From Ignavibacteriota bacterium (lineage in GTDB: Bacteria > Bacteroidota > Ignavibacteria > Tepidaquicellales > Tepidaquicellaceae), in contig JAPLFJ010000062.1 in NCBI GenBank assembly GCA_026390735.1, forward strand, positions 1 through 62,291: 62,291 nucleotides of DNA. Direction: 5' to 3'. The notes under the pieces are model-generated. The model had not been told where the DNA came from and did not search any database. It saw only the letters and a program-made list of their open reading frames with translations. The translations under genes and the position numbers were made by a program. Of this stretch, positions 9,289 to 18,019 are shown one piece after another; position 1 is the first letter of the stretch, and each line of letters begins with the position of its first letter.

Positions 9289-10193
9289 AGTTGTATGGCT
9301 TTATTTATTATTGAAAACCTTGCTGTATCTGTTGATACAACTTCACCGTCGAACTCTACGTTAAACTGTACATCCGAACTTATCTCAATCTTATCCGATT
9401 CACCTGATTGTATACTGATTTTTCCTTTGTTCTTCCATAGTCTTGCAAGCATTAAAAGTGTTTCTATAATACTTTTATTCTCCATCAGGTACAGACTGAA
9501 AAGACCGTTAGAAGGATTGTATGTACCGGGATAAACAAACTCACCTGCAAAGTTAGGATTCTTTGCAATTCCAAGGTTTGATATCACCGTGTCCTTTATG
9601 CTGAAAACATCAGACGACATGCGGCATTTCTTGTTTTTATACTGTGATATTGTTTTTAATGCCGAATAAAGAATGGCCATATTCACAAAATGTCTTTTAA
9701 AGAAATCCCACATCATTCCTTTGTGGTTAAAATATTTATTGGCATCTGCAAGAATTCCTATGCTCGCATTTATCATCCAGTATCTTGTCTGAAGGAAAAT
9801 CCTGTTGTCGTAATATTCAATAACTCCCACATCGCAGGCTTCTGTGTTTTTAAAGTCTATCCTTACGGGTATGCCGCATATCCATTCATTGTAAGGTTTG
9901 TGAAAGTCGTTGCTCGAACCTAATCCGATTGCACCAACCTTAAACCTCTGAAATTCCTGATTGAAAGAATTTGATATGAGCAGATTGATTAATGAGTTGA
10001 ACGTCCCGTCTCCGCCTGCCGATATATATTCCGTTTCACCCTTTGCTATCGCATCGCTTATATTTGTGCAGGCAAAGTCATTTGCCTCTATTATTTCTGC
10101 ATTCGGGAATAAACTCATTACGTGTTTCTCTACTTTATCCCATTTAGCAGAGGCTCGTCCTGAATTTGCTCTTTTATTTAAATAAATTATCAT
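9279..10193 (-). CDS. Diacylglycerol kinase / YegS-type lipid kinase family protein
   Basis: A 304-residue protein of the DAGK_cat fold. The nucleotide loop GGDGTFNSLINLL (60-72) is intact, and IGLGSSNDFHKP corresponds to the family GTGNDF motif with one substitution. The C-terminal part (YPGTYNPSNGLFSLYLM, then VEFDGE) follows the YegS/LCB5 plan in which the lipid acceptor is held. It would phosphorylate a lipid-like alcohol. Translationally coupled to the next gene by a 10-base overlap and 12 bases downstream of the UbiA gene. Confidence 0.82.
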   Translation of the reverse strand: MIIYLNKRANSGRASAKWDKVEKHVMSLFPNAEIIEANDFACTNISDAIAKGETEYISAGGDGTFNSLINLLISNSFNQEFQRFKVGAIGLGSSNDFHKPYNEWICGIPVRIDFKNTEACDVGVIEYYDNRIFLQTRYWMINASIGILADANKYFNHKGMMWDFFKRHFVNMAILYSALKTISQYKNKKCRMSSDVFSIKDTVISNLGIAKNPNFAGEFVYPGTYNPSNGLFSLYLMENKSIIETLLMLARLWKNKGKISIQSGESDKIEISSDVQFNVEFDGEVVSTDTARFSIINKAIQLCR

Positions 10194-10205
10194 TGTCTTG
10201 TCTCC

Positions 10206-11231
10206 TTATATTTGCTCTTTCATTGGTCTTAATTTCAAAGTAATCACGTATCCTGCATAAAACACACACAGCGCCAATCCCCACTTGGGTCTTGCATTAG
10301 CAGCAATTGAACCAATCATTAAAATGTATGAATGGACAACAGGCGATATTGCTTTGTATGCAAACTTTTCATCGCTTACTCTGTGAAGCATAACCTGCGA
10401 ATATACAAGCGTTATTATTCCCGGTACTGCAAGAATAATCACATAAATATTCAGGTGATTCAGAACCCCTGTACTCATCATCACAACACTCCACGATACA
10501 AGCATAAGCAACGCGAATACATCAGAAACATAAGACGAAACCTTAAAGCCGTATTTTACGAGCAGTGTGTTGTACCCTGTTTCCCTGTCTGCTGAAACAT
10601 CTTTGTAATAACCTGTCAGTACAAAGTTTGCATATCCGAAAAACACTGCAAAGAGTCCTCCGAAGTATGCTGTACTGAAAGATGAGATGCTTAATGGCAT
10701 AAAGCATAGATATGCAATCGTGAACAAAGCACCGACTATCCACGCATTGTAAAAAGGTCCGCCCCACCATCTTCTTTTAAAGTAAGTGTATGTTGCCAGT
10801 CCGAGTGATGCTATAATAGCCAGTATAAATCCCGGAAATGAAAAGTATAAAACCGTAACGCCTATTAACAGCAAACCTGTTATGCTGATTATCAGCACAG
10901 ACTTTTTTGAAATCCTTCCGCTTACAAGCGGACGGTACGGCGATGAAATGCTGTCGGTGTCTGTCTGGAAGCAGTCTGTCAGTGCCTGTCCGAACCCATA
11001 CGAGAGGAAGAAACACAGAGCAAGTATTAGCGAAGACAGAATATCACCCCTTTGCGAAAGTGACAAGCCTGCTATTCCTGTAATGCCCGAAACAAACAAC
11101 AGGTAAGGTCTCATCGTAATAACGTAATTCTTCACCAGTTTCTTTAGCGGTGCAATAACTTCTGTGTTCAATATGTCATTTATTCTGTATCCGTAACTGT
11201 ATTTCCCGTTTGAATTTATTATGTATCCCAT
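10206..11231 (-). CDS. UbiA-family membrane prenyltransferase
   Basis: A 341-residue integral membrane protein with about eight or nine helices. Both Asp-rich motifs of the UbiA family are visible: D86-x4-D91-x-D93 followed by SPYRPLVSGRIS, and YYKDVSADRETG with D211 and D215. The PYRPLVSGRIS tail after motif one is common to UbiA, DGGGP synthase and chlorophyll synthase types. The aromatic or alcohol acceptor is not evident. It is the first gene of the five-gene minus-strand cluster and is transcribed divergently from cysS across a 424-base gap that should hold the promoter. A menaquinone or heme role is less likely because no such genes are nearby. Confidence 0.87.
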   Translation of the reverse strand: MGYIINSNGKYSYGYRINDILNTEVIAPLKKLVKNYVITMRPYLLFVSGITGIAGLSLSQRGDILSSLILALCFFLSYGFGQALTDCFQTDTDSISSPYRPLVSGRISKKSVLIISITGLLLIGVTVLYFSFPGFILAIIASLGLATYTYFKRRWWGGPFYNAWIVGALFTIAYLCFMPLSISSFSTAYFGGLFAVFFGYANFVLTGYYKDVSADRETGYNTLLVKYGFKVSSYVSDVFALLMLVSWSVVMMSTGVLNHLNIYVIILAVPGIITLVYSQVMLHRVSDEKFAYKAISPVVHSYILMIGSIAANARPKWGLALCVFYAGYVITLKLRPMKEQI

Positions 11232-11655
11232 TTTCGTATTCCTTTATTTTAATTTTCACTCAAAATTATAAATACACAGGAAAAAGAGTGTCACTTCCTT
11301 GTAAATCAATTGTCAAAAAGATGTCATAGAATAAATTCATTGGAAATGCTTTTAAGACAAATCAATTTTTCAGGCTGCTGTATTTCACAAGCAAAGATGT
11401 TTGTGATACACTTAATTTATAGTCAGGTAACTATATTTTGCTTGTTATTACACTAAAACGTTCATTTTCAGAGAAATTTTCAGTATCGGATTAACCTCAG
11501 ACCTATTTGAGACTAATTAGAGGCCAAGGAGTGGCCAAGGAGATACTAATTAGGAGTGTAAATGAGATGATAGTATGAATCCTATGTTTCCAATTTTTAT
11601 CCTCAGGAGATTTTATTTGAATTTAATTTCTTGGTAATAAGTTGTAATTTAAAGA
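11232..11655. other. Divergent intergenic region between UbiA cluster and cysS
   Basis: No coding frame with support. It should contain the promoters for both flanking transcripts but no convincing boxes were picked out. It holds two copies of GGCCAAGGAG (11522-11531 and 11533-11542) with an 11-base period, themselves bracketed by direct repeats ACTAATTAG (11512-11520 and 11545-11553). Confidence 0.6.
11512..11553. repeat. Nested short direct repeats, 11-base period
   Basis: ACTAATTAG, then GGCCAAGGAG twice at an 11-base period, then ACTAATTAG again. The nested arrangement is exact to the base and lies upstream of cysS. Confidence 0.6.
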
Positions 11656-13062
11656 ATGAAAACATTATTTCTATTTAACACTCTTACACGAAGCAAAGAA
11701 GAGTTTATTCCAATCGAATCCGGTAAGGCAGGTATGTATTGCTGTGGACCGACTGTTTATAATTTTGCACATATAGGAAACCTGAGAGCTTACTTTTTCG
11801 AAGATATTCTCAAAAGGGTTTTGCTTTACAATGGCTATGATGTAAATCACGTTATGAATATTACCGACGTAGGTCATCTGGTATCCGATGAAGATGAAGG
11901 TGAAGATAAGATGGAAAAGGGTTCTGCACGCGAAGGCAAGACAGTATGGGAAATAGCAGAGTTTTATGCTGAGGCATTCAAGAAGGATATTGCACTACTG
12001 AATGTGCTCCCACCCAGTGTTTACTGCAAGGCAACTGACTTCATAAAAGAACAGATTGAGATGGTTGAGTGTCTCGATAAGAAAGGTTACACATACAAAA
12101 CAAACGACGGTGTTTATTACGATACAAGCAAGTTTCCCGAATACGGTAAGATGGCATTGCTCGATGTGGAAGGTCTGGAAGAAGGAAGAAGGATTGCATT
12201 CTCAGACGAGAAAAAAAGCAAGACTGACTTTGCACTCTGGAAGTTTTCTCCGAAAGATCAGAAGCGCCAAATGGAATGGGACTCGCCCTACGGTGTTGGT
12301 TTCCCGGGATGGCATATAGAATGTTCTGCTATGAGTATTAAGTTTCTCGGAAAACATTTTGATATTCACTGCGGAGGTGTTGACCATATCCCAATTCACC
12401 ATACGAATGAAATTGCCCAGGCAGAAGCTTGCACAGGCGAGAAGTTTGTGAACTACTGGCTGCACGGAGAGTTTCTGATAGAAGAAAAAGGCAAGATGTC
12501 TAAGTCGGCAGGAGAATTCCTTCGCCTGCCAACACTTATGGATAAAGGCTATTCACCGCTTGACTACAGGTTCTTTTTGCTGATGACACATTACAGGAAG
12601 AAAATAAGGTTCTCTTTTGAAAACCTCGATGCCGCAAGAAACGGATTTAATAATCTTAAGAGCAGGATTAAAGAAGTGAAGTCTGAGGCTGAAGGTATAT
12701 TCGATGTATCCGACAGTGATAATGTGTTTAAGTTCAGAGAGAAGTTTTATGAAAGCATTAACGACGATTTGAACATATCAGAAGGACTTGCGCTTACGTG
12801 GGATGTATTGAAGGATGAAACATTATCAGCCGATGAGAAGATATTTCTTGTGAACGACTTCAATAAAATACTCGGACTTGAACTGGATAAGATAGAAGCG
12901 GACAGAATACCAGAAGAGATTGTTGAACTAGCAAACAAACGAAAAGAAGCCAAGGCAAACAAGGACTTTAAACTATCGGATGAAATTCGCGACAGGATAA
13001 AAGCACTTGGTTATGAACTGCTCGATAAAAAGGGCGGTGAATTTGACATTAAGAAAATCTGA
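11656..13062 (+). CDS. cysS: Cysteinyl-tRNA synthetase
   Basis: A 468-residue class I aminoacyl-tRNA synthetase that charges tRNA-Cys. The HIGH motif reads HIGN (39-42), KMSKS is at 280-284, and zinc ligands typical of CysRS are at C30, C223, H248 and E252. The anticodon-binding C-terminal region is full length and ends KGGEFDIKKI. Its TGA stop overlaps the ATG of holA, so the two are translationally coupled. Confidence 0.97.
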   Translation: MKTLFLFNTLTRSKEEFIPIESGKAGMYCCGPTVYNFAHIGNLRAYFFEDILKRVLLYNGYDVNHVMNITDVGHLVSDEDEGEDKMEKGSAREGKTVWEIAEFYAEAFKKDIALLNVLPPSVYCKATDFIKEQIEMVECLDKKGYTYKTNDGVYYDTSKFPEYGKMALLDVEGLEEGRRIAFSDEKKSKTDFALWKFSPKDQKRQMEWDSPYGVGFPGWHIECSAMSIKFLGKHFDIHCGGVDHIPIHHTNEIAQAEACTGEKFVNYWLHGEFLIEEKGKMSKSAGEFLRLPTLMDKGYSPLDYRFFLLMTHYRKKIRFSFENLDAARNGFNNLKSRIKEVKSEAEGIFDVSDSDNVFKFREKFYESINDDLNISEGLALTWDVLKDETLSADEKIFLVNDFNKILGLELDKIEADRIPEEIVELANKRKEAKANKDFKLSDEIRDRIKALGYELLDKKGGEFDIKKI

Positions 13063-14141
13063 TGGCAAAGGCTGTTACTAAATCGAAGAACGACGGAAGC
13101 AAATATAAGGTTAGCTTTAATAAGTTTAAGAAGGATGTGATAAAAGAACTTCCGCCGGTGACGCTATTATTCCTTTCGGAAAAAGTGCTGATGGATGAGT
13201 TTCTTTCAGGCATATCAACTGCTTTCATAGGAAAAGATTTTAACCCAAAGGTTAATCTTCAGGCTTTCTTTGCAGACGAGACTTCGATTGATGAAGTGAT
13301 TAATGAATGTTCAAATATGAGTTTTCTTTCAGATAAGAAAATCATACTGTATAAACTGGTTAAGAAAACTGGTACGCGGGGAATCAACAAGGAAGCAAAG
13401 GAAGGGTTTTTAAACTATGCAAAGAATCCTAACCCCGACAATATGCTGATACTGCTCAACGGCGAGAAGGCATTCACATTCTCAAACTTTGAGGATTTCG
13501 AAAATACTGATATAAAGATTTCTGTTGTTTCCACAGACTCAGAAGAAGATATTGCAGACTGGTGCAGGGACAGGCTTAAAGGGTACGAAGTTGACCACGA
13601 AACATTACTGCATTTACTTCAGTTCGTTAATCCGTCGTACGATGAGATTTCCTCTGAAATAGAGAAGCTGAAAACCTTCTGTATAGACACTAAAAAAGTG
13701 ACCCTGGATGACGTTAATTTGTGTGTAGGTTTGACTAAGGATTTCAACGAAAACAACCTTTTTGAGGCAATACTGAAGAGAAACTTCGAAACGGCAATCG
13801 GCATTTATGATAATATGAGTTCAAAAACCACTGCTTCGTCTATGGAGGTGGAGCTGAAATTCGTTGCTTATATGAACAATCTTTTCATCGGACTGCATAA
13901 AATGCACGACCCGTCAATCATCAATATGCCCGAAGGATGGCCTCTTTTTAATGAGTTGAAACTATGGAAAGATGGTGCTAAAATGTACAGACTTTATAAG
14001 AATTACATAAAAGATTTGAATATACTTAAAATTAAAAAAGCATTTGACTATATTTACGATACTGACAAAACATTAAAATTTACAGAAAAGGATAAGCGAT
14101 TGGTAATTAACAACTTAATTCATAATCTTGTTAACCTGTAG
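13062..14141 (+). CDS. holA: DNA polymerase III delta subunit (clamp-loader wrench)
   Basis: A 359-residue protein with the HolA plan: an N-terminal region PPVTLLFLSEKVLMDEFL that corresponds to the degenerate P-loop segment, a middle domain with SFLSDKKIILYK, and a helical C-terminal collar with IDTKKVTLDDV. It would open the sliding clamp during replication. The first ~20 residues are Lys-rich and look like an extension. The start ATG overlaps the cysS stop. The family is poorly conserved, so the call rests on plan and length. Confidence 0.85.
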   Translation: MAKAVTKSKNDGSKYKVSFNKFKKDVIKELPPVTLLFLSEKVLMDEFLSGISTAFIGKDFNPKVNLQAFFADETSIDEVINECSNMSFLSDKKIILYKLVKKTGTRGINKEAKEGFLNYAKNPNPDNMLILLNGEKAFTFSNFEDFENTDIKISVVSTDSEEDIADWCRDRLKGYEVDHETLLHLLQFVNPSYDEISSEIEKLKTFCIDTKKVTLDDVNLCVGLTKDFNENNLFEAILKRNFETAIGIYDNMSSKTTASSMEVELKFVAYMNNLFIGLHKMHDPSIINMPEGWPLFNELKLWKDGAKMYRLYKNYIKDLNILKIKKAFDYIYDTDKTLKFTEKDKRLVINNLIHNLVNL

Positions 14142-14187
14142 GAATTCGTGGAACAAAATATCATATTATTAAGTAAAACAATTAATA

Positions 14188-14778
14188 TTGCCTGAATACA
14201 GAAAATATACAGACGAAGAACTGATATTGATGTTTCAAAGCGATGATGTCGAGGCTTTTAACGAAATCGTGTTCAGGTATAAGAATAAAGTTGTGAACTT
14301 TTTGTACAGATATACGGGCGACCGTGACGAGGCAGAAGACCTCGCACAGGATACATTCATAAAGGTGTTCCGCTCCAAACATCTGTACAAAGAAATAGCT
14401 AAGTTTTCAACCTGGTTTTATACTATCGCAGCTAACACTGCGAAAACAAACGCTAAAAAGAGAAGCAGGATGAGCACAATATCGATAAGCGATTTCGACC
14501 CCGAGAATGAGAAGGATTTTGACCTTAAGGATACGAATCTGACTCCCGAAGAAAATGCTAATGCAGGTATTGAAAACTATTACATCCAGCAGGCTATCAA
14601 TTCACTCGATGAAGATTTCAGGAACATAATAATACTAAGAGACATTCAGGATTTAGATTACGAAGAGATTGTGAAGATAACAGGTTTGCCGATGGGTACA
14701 GTGAAATCAAGAATTAACCGCGGCAGAGAGAAATTAAAGAAATTATTAATTGATATTTATCCATACAAAGAAAGTTGA
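14188..14778 (+). CDS. ECF-family RNA polymerase sigma factor
   Basis: A 196-residue sigma-70 family protein with only regions 2 and 4. Region 2 includes NFLYRYTGDRDEAEDLAQDT and FSTWFYTIAANTAK. Region 4 includes FRNIIILRDIQDLDYEEI and the helix-turn-helix segment GLPMGTVKSRINRGREKL. There is no in-frame ATG before the conserved sequence, so translation appears to begin at TTG (14188). Its TGA overlaps the TTG start of the next gene in the tetranucleotide TTGA, the usual coupling between a sigma factor and its regulator. The regulon is unknown. Confidence 0.93.
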   Translation: MPEYRKYTDEELILMFQSDDVEAFNEIVFRYKNKVVNFLYRYTGDRDEAEDLAQDTFIKVFRSKHLYKEIAKFSTWFYTIAANTAKTNAKKRSRMSTISISDFDPENEKDFDLKDTNLTPEENANAGIENYYIQQAINSLDEDFRNIIILRDIQDLDYEEIVKITGLPMGTVKSRINRGREKLKKLLIDIYPYKES

Positions 14779-15707
14779 AAAACGAAGAAGAACATATTGA
14801 CGTAAGAGAAAGGCTTCTTAAACTTCCGAGGGTTAAAGCCCGCGATGGGTTTGAGAATGAACTTCTCAGAAGAATTAACCTTCTCGATACCGAGACTGTA
14901 AAGTCAACGGCAAAGAAAGGCAGTATCTTGGACTCTATTTTCGGGAGAAAGTCATTGGCGTGGACAGTCCCCGCAATGGGTCTTGCCGTAATCGTTTTTG
15001 TCGGAGTGTATACTATCTTTTTGAATAACGGCGGAAACGAAATGGTTAATGTAAATAAAAGTGTATCAAATGAAATGCCCCAAAAGAATGCGGCACCGAA
15101 TAATGAGCCCCTTGTGACTATGAATGATATATTCCCGACACCGGGCAAAGATATTACAAACGACCTTGAAATCGGAAGAACTCCGAAAACCGAAAAGAAA
15201 TCAGACATTAAAACAGGTTTAAATGAAACATACTTTGACCAGTCTCCGAATCCAATCGTACCTTCAAAAACCAACGTTATTGACTCTAAGATGGAAAGCA
15301 CAATCTATGAAAAGGCCGAAGATGTGGGCAGAACAGGTAAGAGTATAAAAAAGGCAGAGGAAAAAGAAGTAGGAAATATGAATAACGGTGTTTTAAAGGA
15401 AGAAAAGAAATCTGATGAATCTTCCCGCTCAACTGACACAGAGAAAAAGAAAACTTCTCCTATGATTAAAGATGTTGAAAAGGTAAAGTCTGAAAAAGGT
15501 AACAATGACGTAAAAGATAAAATAGAAACAAGGGTTAAAGAGGAAACAAAAATAAAAGATGACACTAGGGTAAAAGAAGACGCTAAGAAAAAGGAAGAGG
15601 CAAGAAAAAAAGAAGAGGCAAGAAAAAAGGAAGAAGCAAAGAAGAAGGAAGAAGCAAAGAAAAAGGAAGAACTCGAGAAGTTAAAAGAAAAAATCAAAGA
15701 TAATTAA
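14775..15707 (+). CDS. Probable anti-sigma factor: single-pass membrane protein with a charged Lys/Glu-repeat tail
   Basis: A 310-residue protein starting at TTG. Residues 1-40 (RERLLKLPRVKARDGFENELLRRI) resemble the cytoplasmic segment of zinc-less anti-sigma proteins. One membrane helix spans ~61-83, and the remainder is a low-complexity extracytoplasmic part. The last ~50 residues are near-perfect repeats of KKEEARKKEEA, likely a long single helix or coiled coil. The call is inferred from coupling to the sigma gene and the topology; no ASD or zinc motif (HxxxCxxC) is visible. Confidence 0.65.
   Translation: MKNEEEHIDVRERLLKLPRVKARDGFENELLRRINLLDTETVKSTAKKGSILDSIFGRKSLAWTVPAMGLAVIVFVGVYTIFLNNGGNEMVNVNKSVSNEMPQKNAAPNNEPLVTMNDIFPTPGKDITNDLEIGRTPKTEKKSDIKTGLNETYFDQSPNPIVPSKTNVIDSKMESTIYEKAEDVGRTGKSIKKAEEKEVGNMNNGVLKEEKKSDESSRSTDTEKKKTSPMIKDVEKVKSEKGNNDVKDKIETRVKEETKIKDDTRVKEDAKKKEEARKKEEARKKEEAKKKEEAKKKEELEKLKEKIKDN
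15580..15692 (+). repeat. In-frame tandem repeat encoding K/E-rich helix
   Basis: A purine-only repeat unit close to AAAAAGGAAGAGGCA (15 bases) recurs six or seven times at the 3' end of the probable anti-sigma gene, giving the KKEEA units. The unit length keeps frame, so copy-number change would lengthen or shorten the tail without breaking the gene. Confidence 0.8.
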
Positions 15708-15711
15708 TCAC

Positions 15712-15966
15712 ATGTACGTTGCTAAGATTTTAATCACACTAAGGAAGACCATTCTCGACCCTCAGGGCAAAGCCGTTGAACATTCGCTTAAGTCACTGGG
15801 ATACGATAGCATTAAAGATACAAGAATCGGTAAGTATGTTGAACTTAAGATAGACGAGAAAGATGAATCTGTCGCAAGAACGATAGCAGACGAGGCTTGC
15901 AGGAAGCTTCTTGCAAATTCCGTTATGGAAGATTATTCTTTCGATGTTATTAAAAGCGAGGAATAG
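15712..15966 (+). CDS. purS: Phosphoribosylformylglycinamidine synthase subunit PurS
   Basis: An 84-residue protein of the usual PurS size, with KILITLRKTILDPQGKAVEHSL at the start and GKYVELKI in the middle. PurS links the glutaminase (PurQ) and synthetase (PurL) subunits for the fourth step of purine synthesis. Its stop codon is directly followed by the purQ start. A purL gene is not in the window. Confidence 0.96.
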   Translation: MYVAKILITLRKTILDPQGKAVEHSLKSLGYDSIKDTRIGKYVELKIDEKDESVARTIADEACRKLLANSVMEDYSFDVIKSEE

Positions 15967-16638
15967 ATGTCTAAAGCAAAAGTTGGTATAGTTGTATTTC
16001 CCGGCTCTAACTGTGACCATGATGCTTACTATGTTTTCAAAGATGTATTAGGTGCTGACACAAAATTCCTCTGGCATAAAGAGGGGAATATAGAAGACAG
16101 GAATATAGTAGTCCTTCCGGGAGGGTTTTCGTACGGTGATTATCTCCGCTGCGGTGCCATTTCCCGATTCTCGGGTATAATGCAGGATGTTGTGAGGTTT
16201 GCAAACAACGGTGGCATAGTGATAGGAATATGTAACGGATTTCAGATTCTCTGTGAGTCAGGTTTGCTTCCGGGCGCACTTCTCAGAAATCAGAACTTAA
16301 AGTTTTTATGCAAAACTGTATCCTTGAAAGTAGAGAATAATAAAAGTATTTTCACGTATAAGTATGATGTAAAAGAGGATATCGATATTCCTATCGCACA
16401 CGGCGAAGGTAATTACTTCTGCAGCGAAGAAACCAGGTCAGAGCTGATAGGGAATAACCAGATATTGTTCACGTACAACGAAAACCCGAATGGTTCTGTA
16501 AATAACATTGCGGGAATTCAAAACATACACAGGAATGTTATGGGTATGATGCCGCATCCCGAAAGGGCTTCCGACGCAAGAGTCGGTAAGACTGATGGAT
16601 TGAGGCTTCTGCAGGGAATAGCAGAAAGTGTTGTTTGA
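15967..16638 (+). CDS. purQ: Phosphoribosylformylglycinamidine synthase, glutaminase subunit PurQ
   Basis: A 223-residue class I glutamine amidotransferase. The nucleophile is C89 in GICNGFQIL, and the His/Glu pair is H197 and E199 in MMPHPERA. GGFSYGDYLRCGA is the PurQ-specific loop. It supplies ammonia to PurL. It is arranged purS-purQ with no spacer, the standard small-subunit pairing of Gram-positive and Bacteroidota-type purine pathways. Confidence 0.97.
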   Translation: MSKAKVGIVVFPGSNCDHDAYYVFKDVLGADTKFLWHKEGNIEDRNIVVLPGGFSYGDYLRCGAISRFSGIMQDVVRFANNGGIVIGICNGFQILCESGLLPGALLRNQNLKFLCKTVSLKVENNKSIFTYKYDVKEDIDIPIAHGEGNYFCSEETRSELIGNNQILFTYNENPNGSVNNIAGIQNIHRNVMGMMPHPERASDARVGKTDGLRLLQGIAESVV

Positions 16639-16720
16639 GGACAAAAGTGTAACTCAGGCTTTCGGCAGGAGGATGTTTAGCAATGCTTAAGTTTTTTAAA
16701 ATTTTAAAATTGGAGTTAAC

Positions 16721-16924
16721 ATGTTCGGTTTAGGAACACCGGAAATAATATTAATCGTTGTTGTTGTGCTTGTTTTATTCGGAGCAAAGAAAATACCTGA
16801 GTTTATGCAGGGTATCGGTAAAGGCGTAAAAGAATTCAAGAAAGCAACAAGCGATATTGAAAGAGATATTACCGAAGCAGGAAAAACAGAGGTTAAACCG
16901 GGTAATAAAAACGAGCCTTCTTAA
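16721..16924 (+). CDS. tatA: Twin-arginine translocase subunit TatA/TatE
   Basis: A 67-residue protein with one N-terminal membrane helix (about 4-20), the diagnostic LFGAKKIPE hinge and an amphipathic helix QGIGKGVKEFKKA, followed by a short charged tail. A TTGGAG precedes the ATG. It forms the pore for folded Tat substrates. The stop TAA at 16922-16924 overlaps, base for base, the stop codon of the convergent kinase gene within TTAA. Confidence 0.93.
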   Translation: MFGLGTPEIILIVVVVLVLFGAKKIPEFMQGIGKGVKEFKKATSDIERDITEAGKTEVKPGNKNEPS

Positions 16925-18009
16925 GTTGGTAGTTTGAACGCGAACGAGGTTCCTGTATCGACTTCGCTCTCGACTTTTATCTGACTGTTGTGTAATTCAA
17001 TTATATGCTTTACTATAGATAATCCAAGCCCGCTTCCACCCATATCACGGGAGCGGGTTTTGTCAACTCTATAAAACCTTTCAAATATTCTCGGCAGGTC
17101 TTCTTTGGGTATTCCAAGTCCCGTATCTTCAACTGTTATCAGCACACATTTTTCGTCGTCTTCCGTTCTTATCGTTATGCTTCCTTCTTCAGGTGTATAT
17201 TTTGCAGAATTGTCGATAAGGTTTATCAGTATCTGCTTGATTCTTTCGGCGTCGGCAAAGACCTGTGTCTTATCGGATGTGATATTCTCAAATGCAAGTT
17301 TTATATTCTTCTTTGAAACTATTCCGCTGAGTTCGTGTACTGTTTCGCTGATTAATGCGTTGATTGAAAAATACCTCTTGCTTAGTTTCATTCCCGCCTC
17401 AAGCTTTGATATATTTATAAGGTCGTTAACAAGTTCTTTAAGCCTGTTCGACTGCCTTATTGCCTTACCGAGAAAATCCAGGTTTACTTTCGGGTCGTTT
17501 ATCGCGCCGTCTTCGAGTGTTTCAAGCGACAGTTGTATCGCAAATATAGGAGTCCTTAATTCGTGAGCAACGTTTCCGAGGAATTCATTCCTGTTAACCT
17601 TGAATATCTTTGCTGAATTGAGTTCGCTTAATAACCTCACTGTTATTAAATTAAAACTTTCAAATACATCTGCGAAACCGGGAATGTGCAGGTTTCCATC
17701 CGATGCTTCTTTCATTTCACCAATAACAGCATTTAATTTTGATATCTTTTCTTCATAATTGTTCAGACTTATGTTTACTTCGTCTGTTTTTAAACCCTCA
17801 GCATATTTTCTGAAGAATGCCGAATTGCTTTTTCCTGTATTGATTCTGTTTGCTATGAACAGCAGCGAAATGACTATAAAGGAAAATATAACAAACAATA
17901 AAACAGTGAGCGAAACGTTTATGTTTATTAAGGTAAGTATGGTAATTATTTCAACAAAAAATGCGAATACTGTGTATATGTTGGCGAATAAGAATCTTTT
18001 GATGTTCAT
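16921..18009 (-). CDS. PhoR-like membrane sensor histidine kinase
   Basis: A kinase of about 362 residues with two N-terminal membrane helices, a short linker, H149 in NVAHELRTPIFAIQ, and HATPase boxes (NLIDNSAKYTPEEG, VEDTGLGIPKEDL, GGSGLGLSIVK). There is no PAS domain. I use the ATG at 18009 (MNIKRFLF), which falls just after the response-regulator stop; an upstream TTG at 18045 would overlap that gene by 26 bases. It belongs to the same operon as the regulator at 18020. The order and similarity suggest phosphate sensing, but no Pst transporter is in view. Confidence 0.9.
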   Translation of the reverse strand: MNIKRFLFANIYTVFAFFVEIITILTLININVSLTVLLFVIFSFIVISLLFIANRINTGKSNSAFFRKYAEGLKTDEVNISLNNYEEKISKLNAVIGEMKEASDGNLHIPGFADVFESFNLITVRLLSELNSAKIFKVNRNEFLGNVAHELRTPIFAIQLSLETLEDGAINDPKVNLDFLGKAIRQSNRLKELVNDLINISKLEAGMKLSKRYFSINALISETVHELSGIVSKKNIKLAFENITSDKTQVFADAERIKQILINLIDNSAKYTPEEGSITIRTEDDEKCVLITVEDTGLGIPKEDLPRIFERFYRVDKTRSRDMGGSGLGLSIVKHIIELHNSQIKVESEVDTGTSFAFKLPT

Positions 18010-18019
18010 TGGATTTAGT

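Noticed and set aside
14714-15301. Minus-strand open frame of 195 codons
   Set aside because: Lies opposite the sigma/anti-sigma genes, has no family resemblance, and the plus-strand genes are well supported.
15305-15697. Minus-strand open frame of 130 codons, Phe/Ser-rich
   Set aside because: It is the reverse-strand shadow of the K/E repeat of the probable anti-sigma gene; its composition is explained wholly by that repeat.
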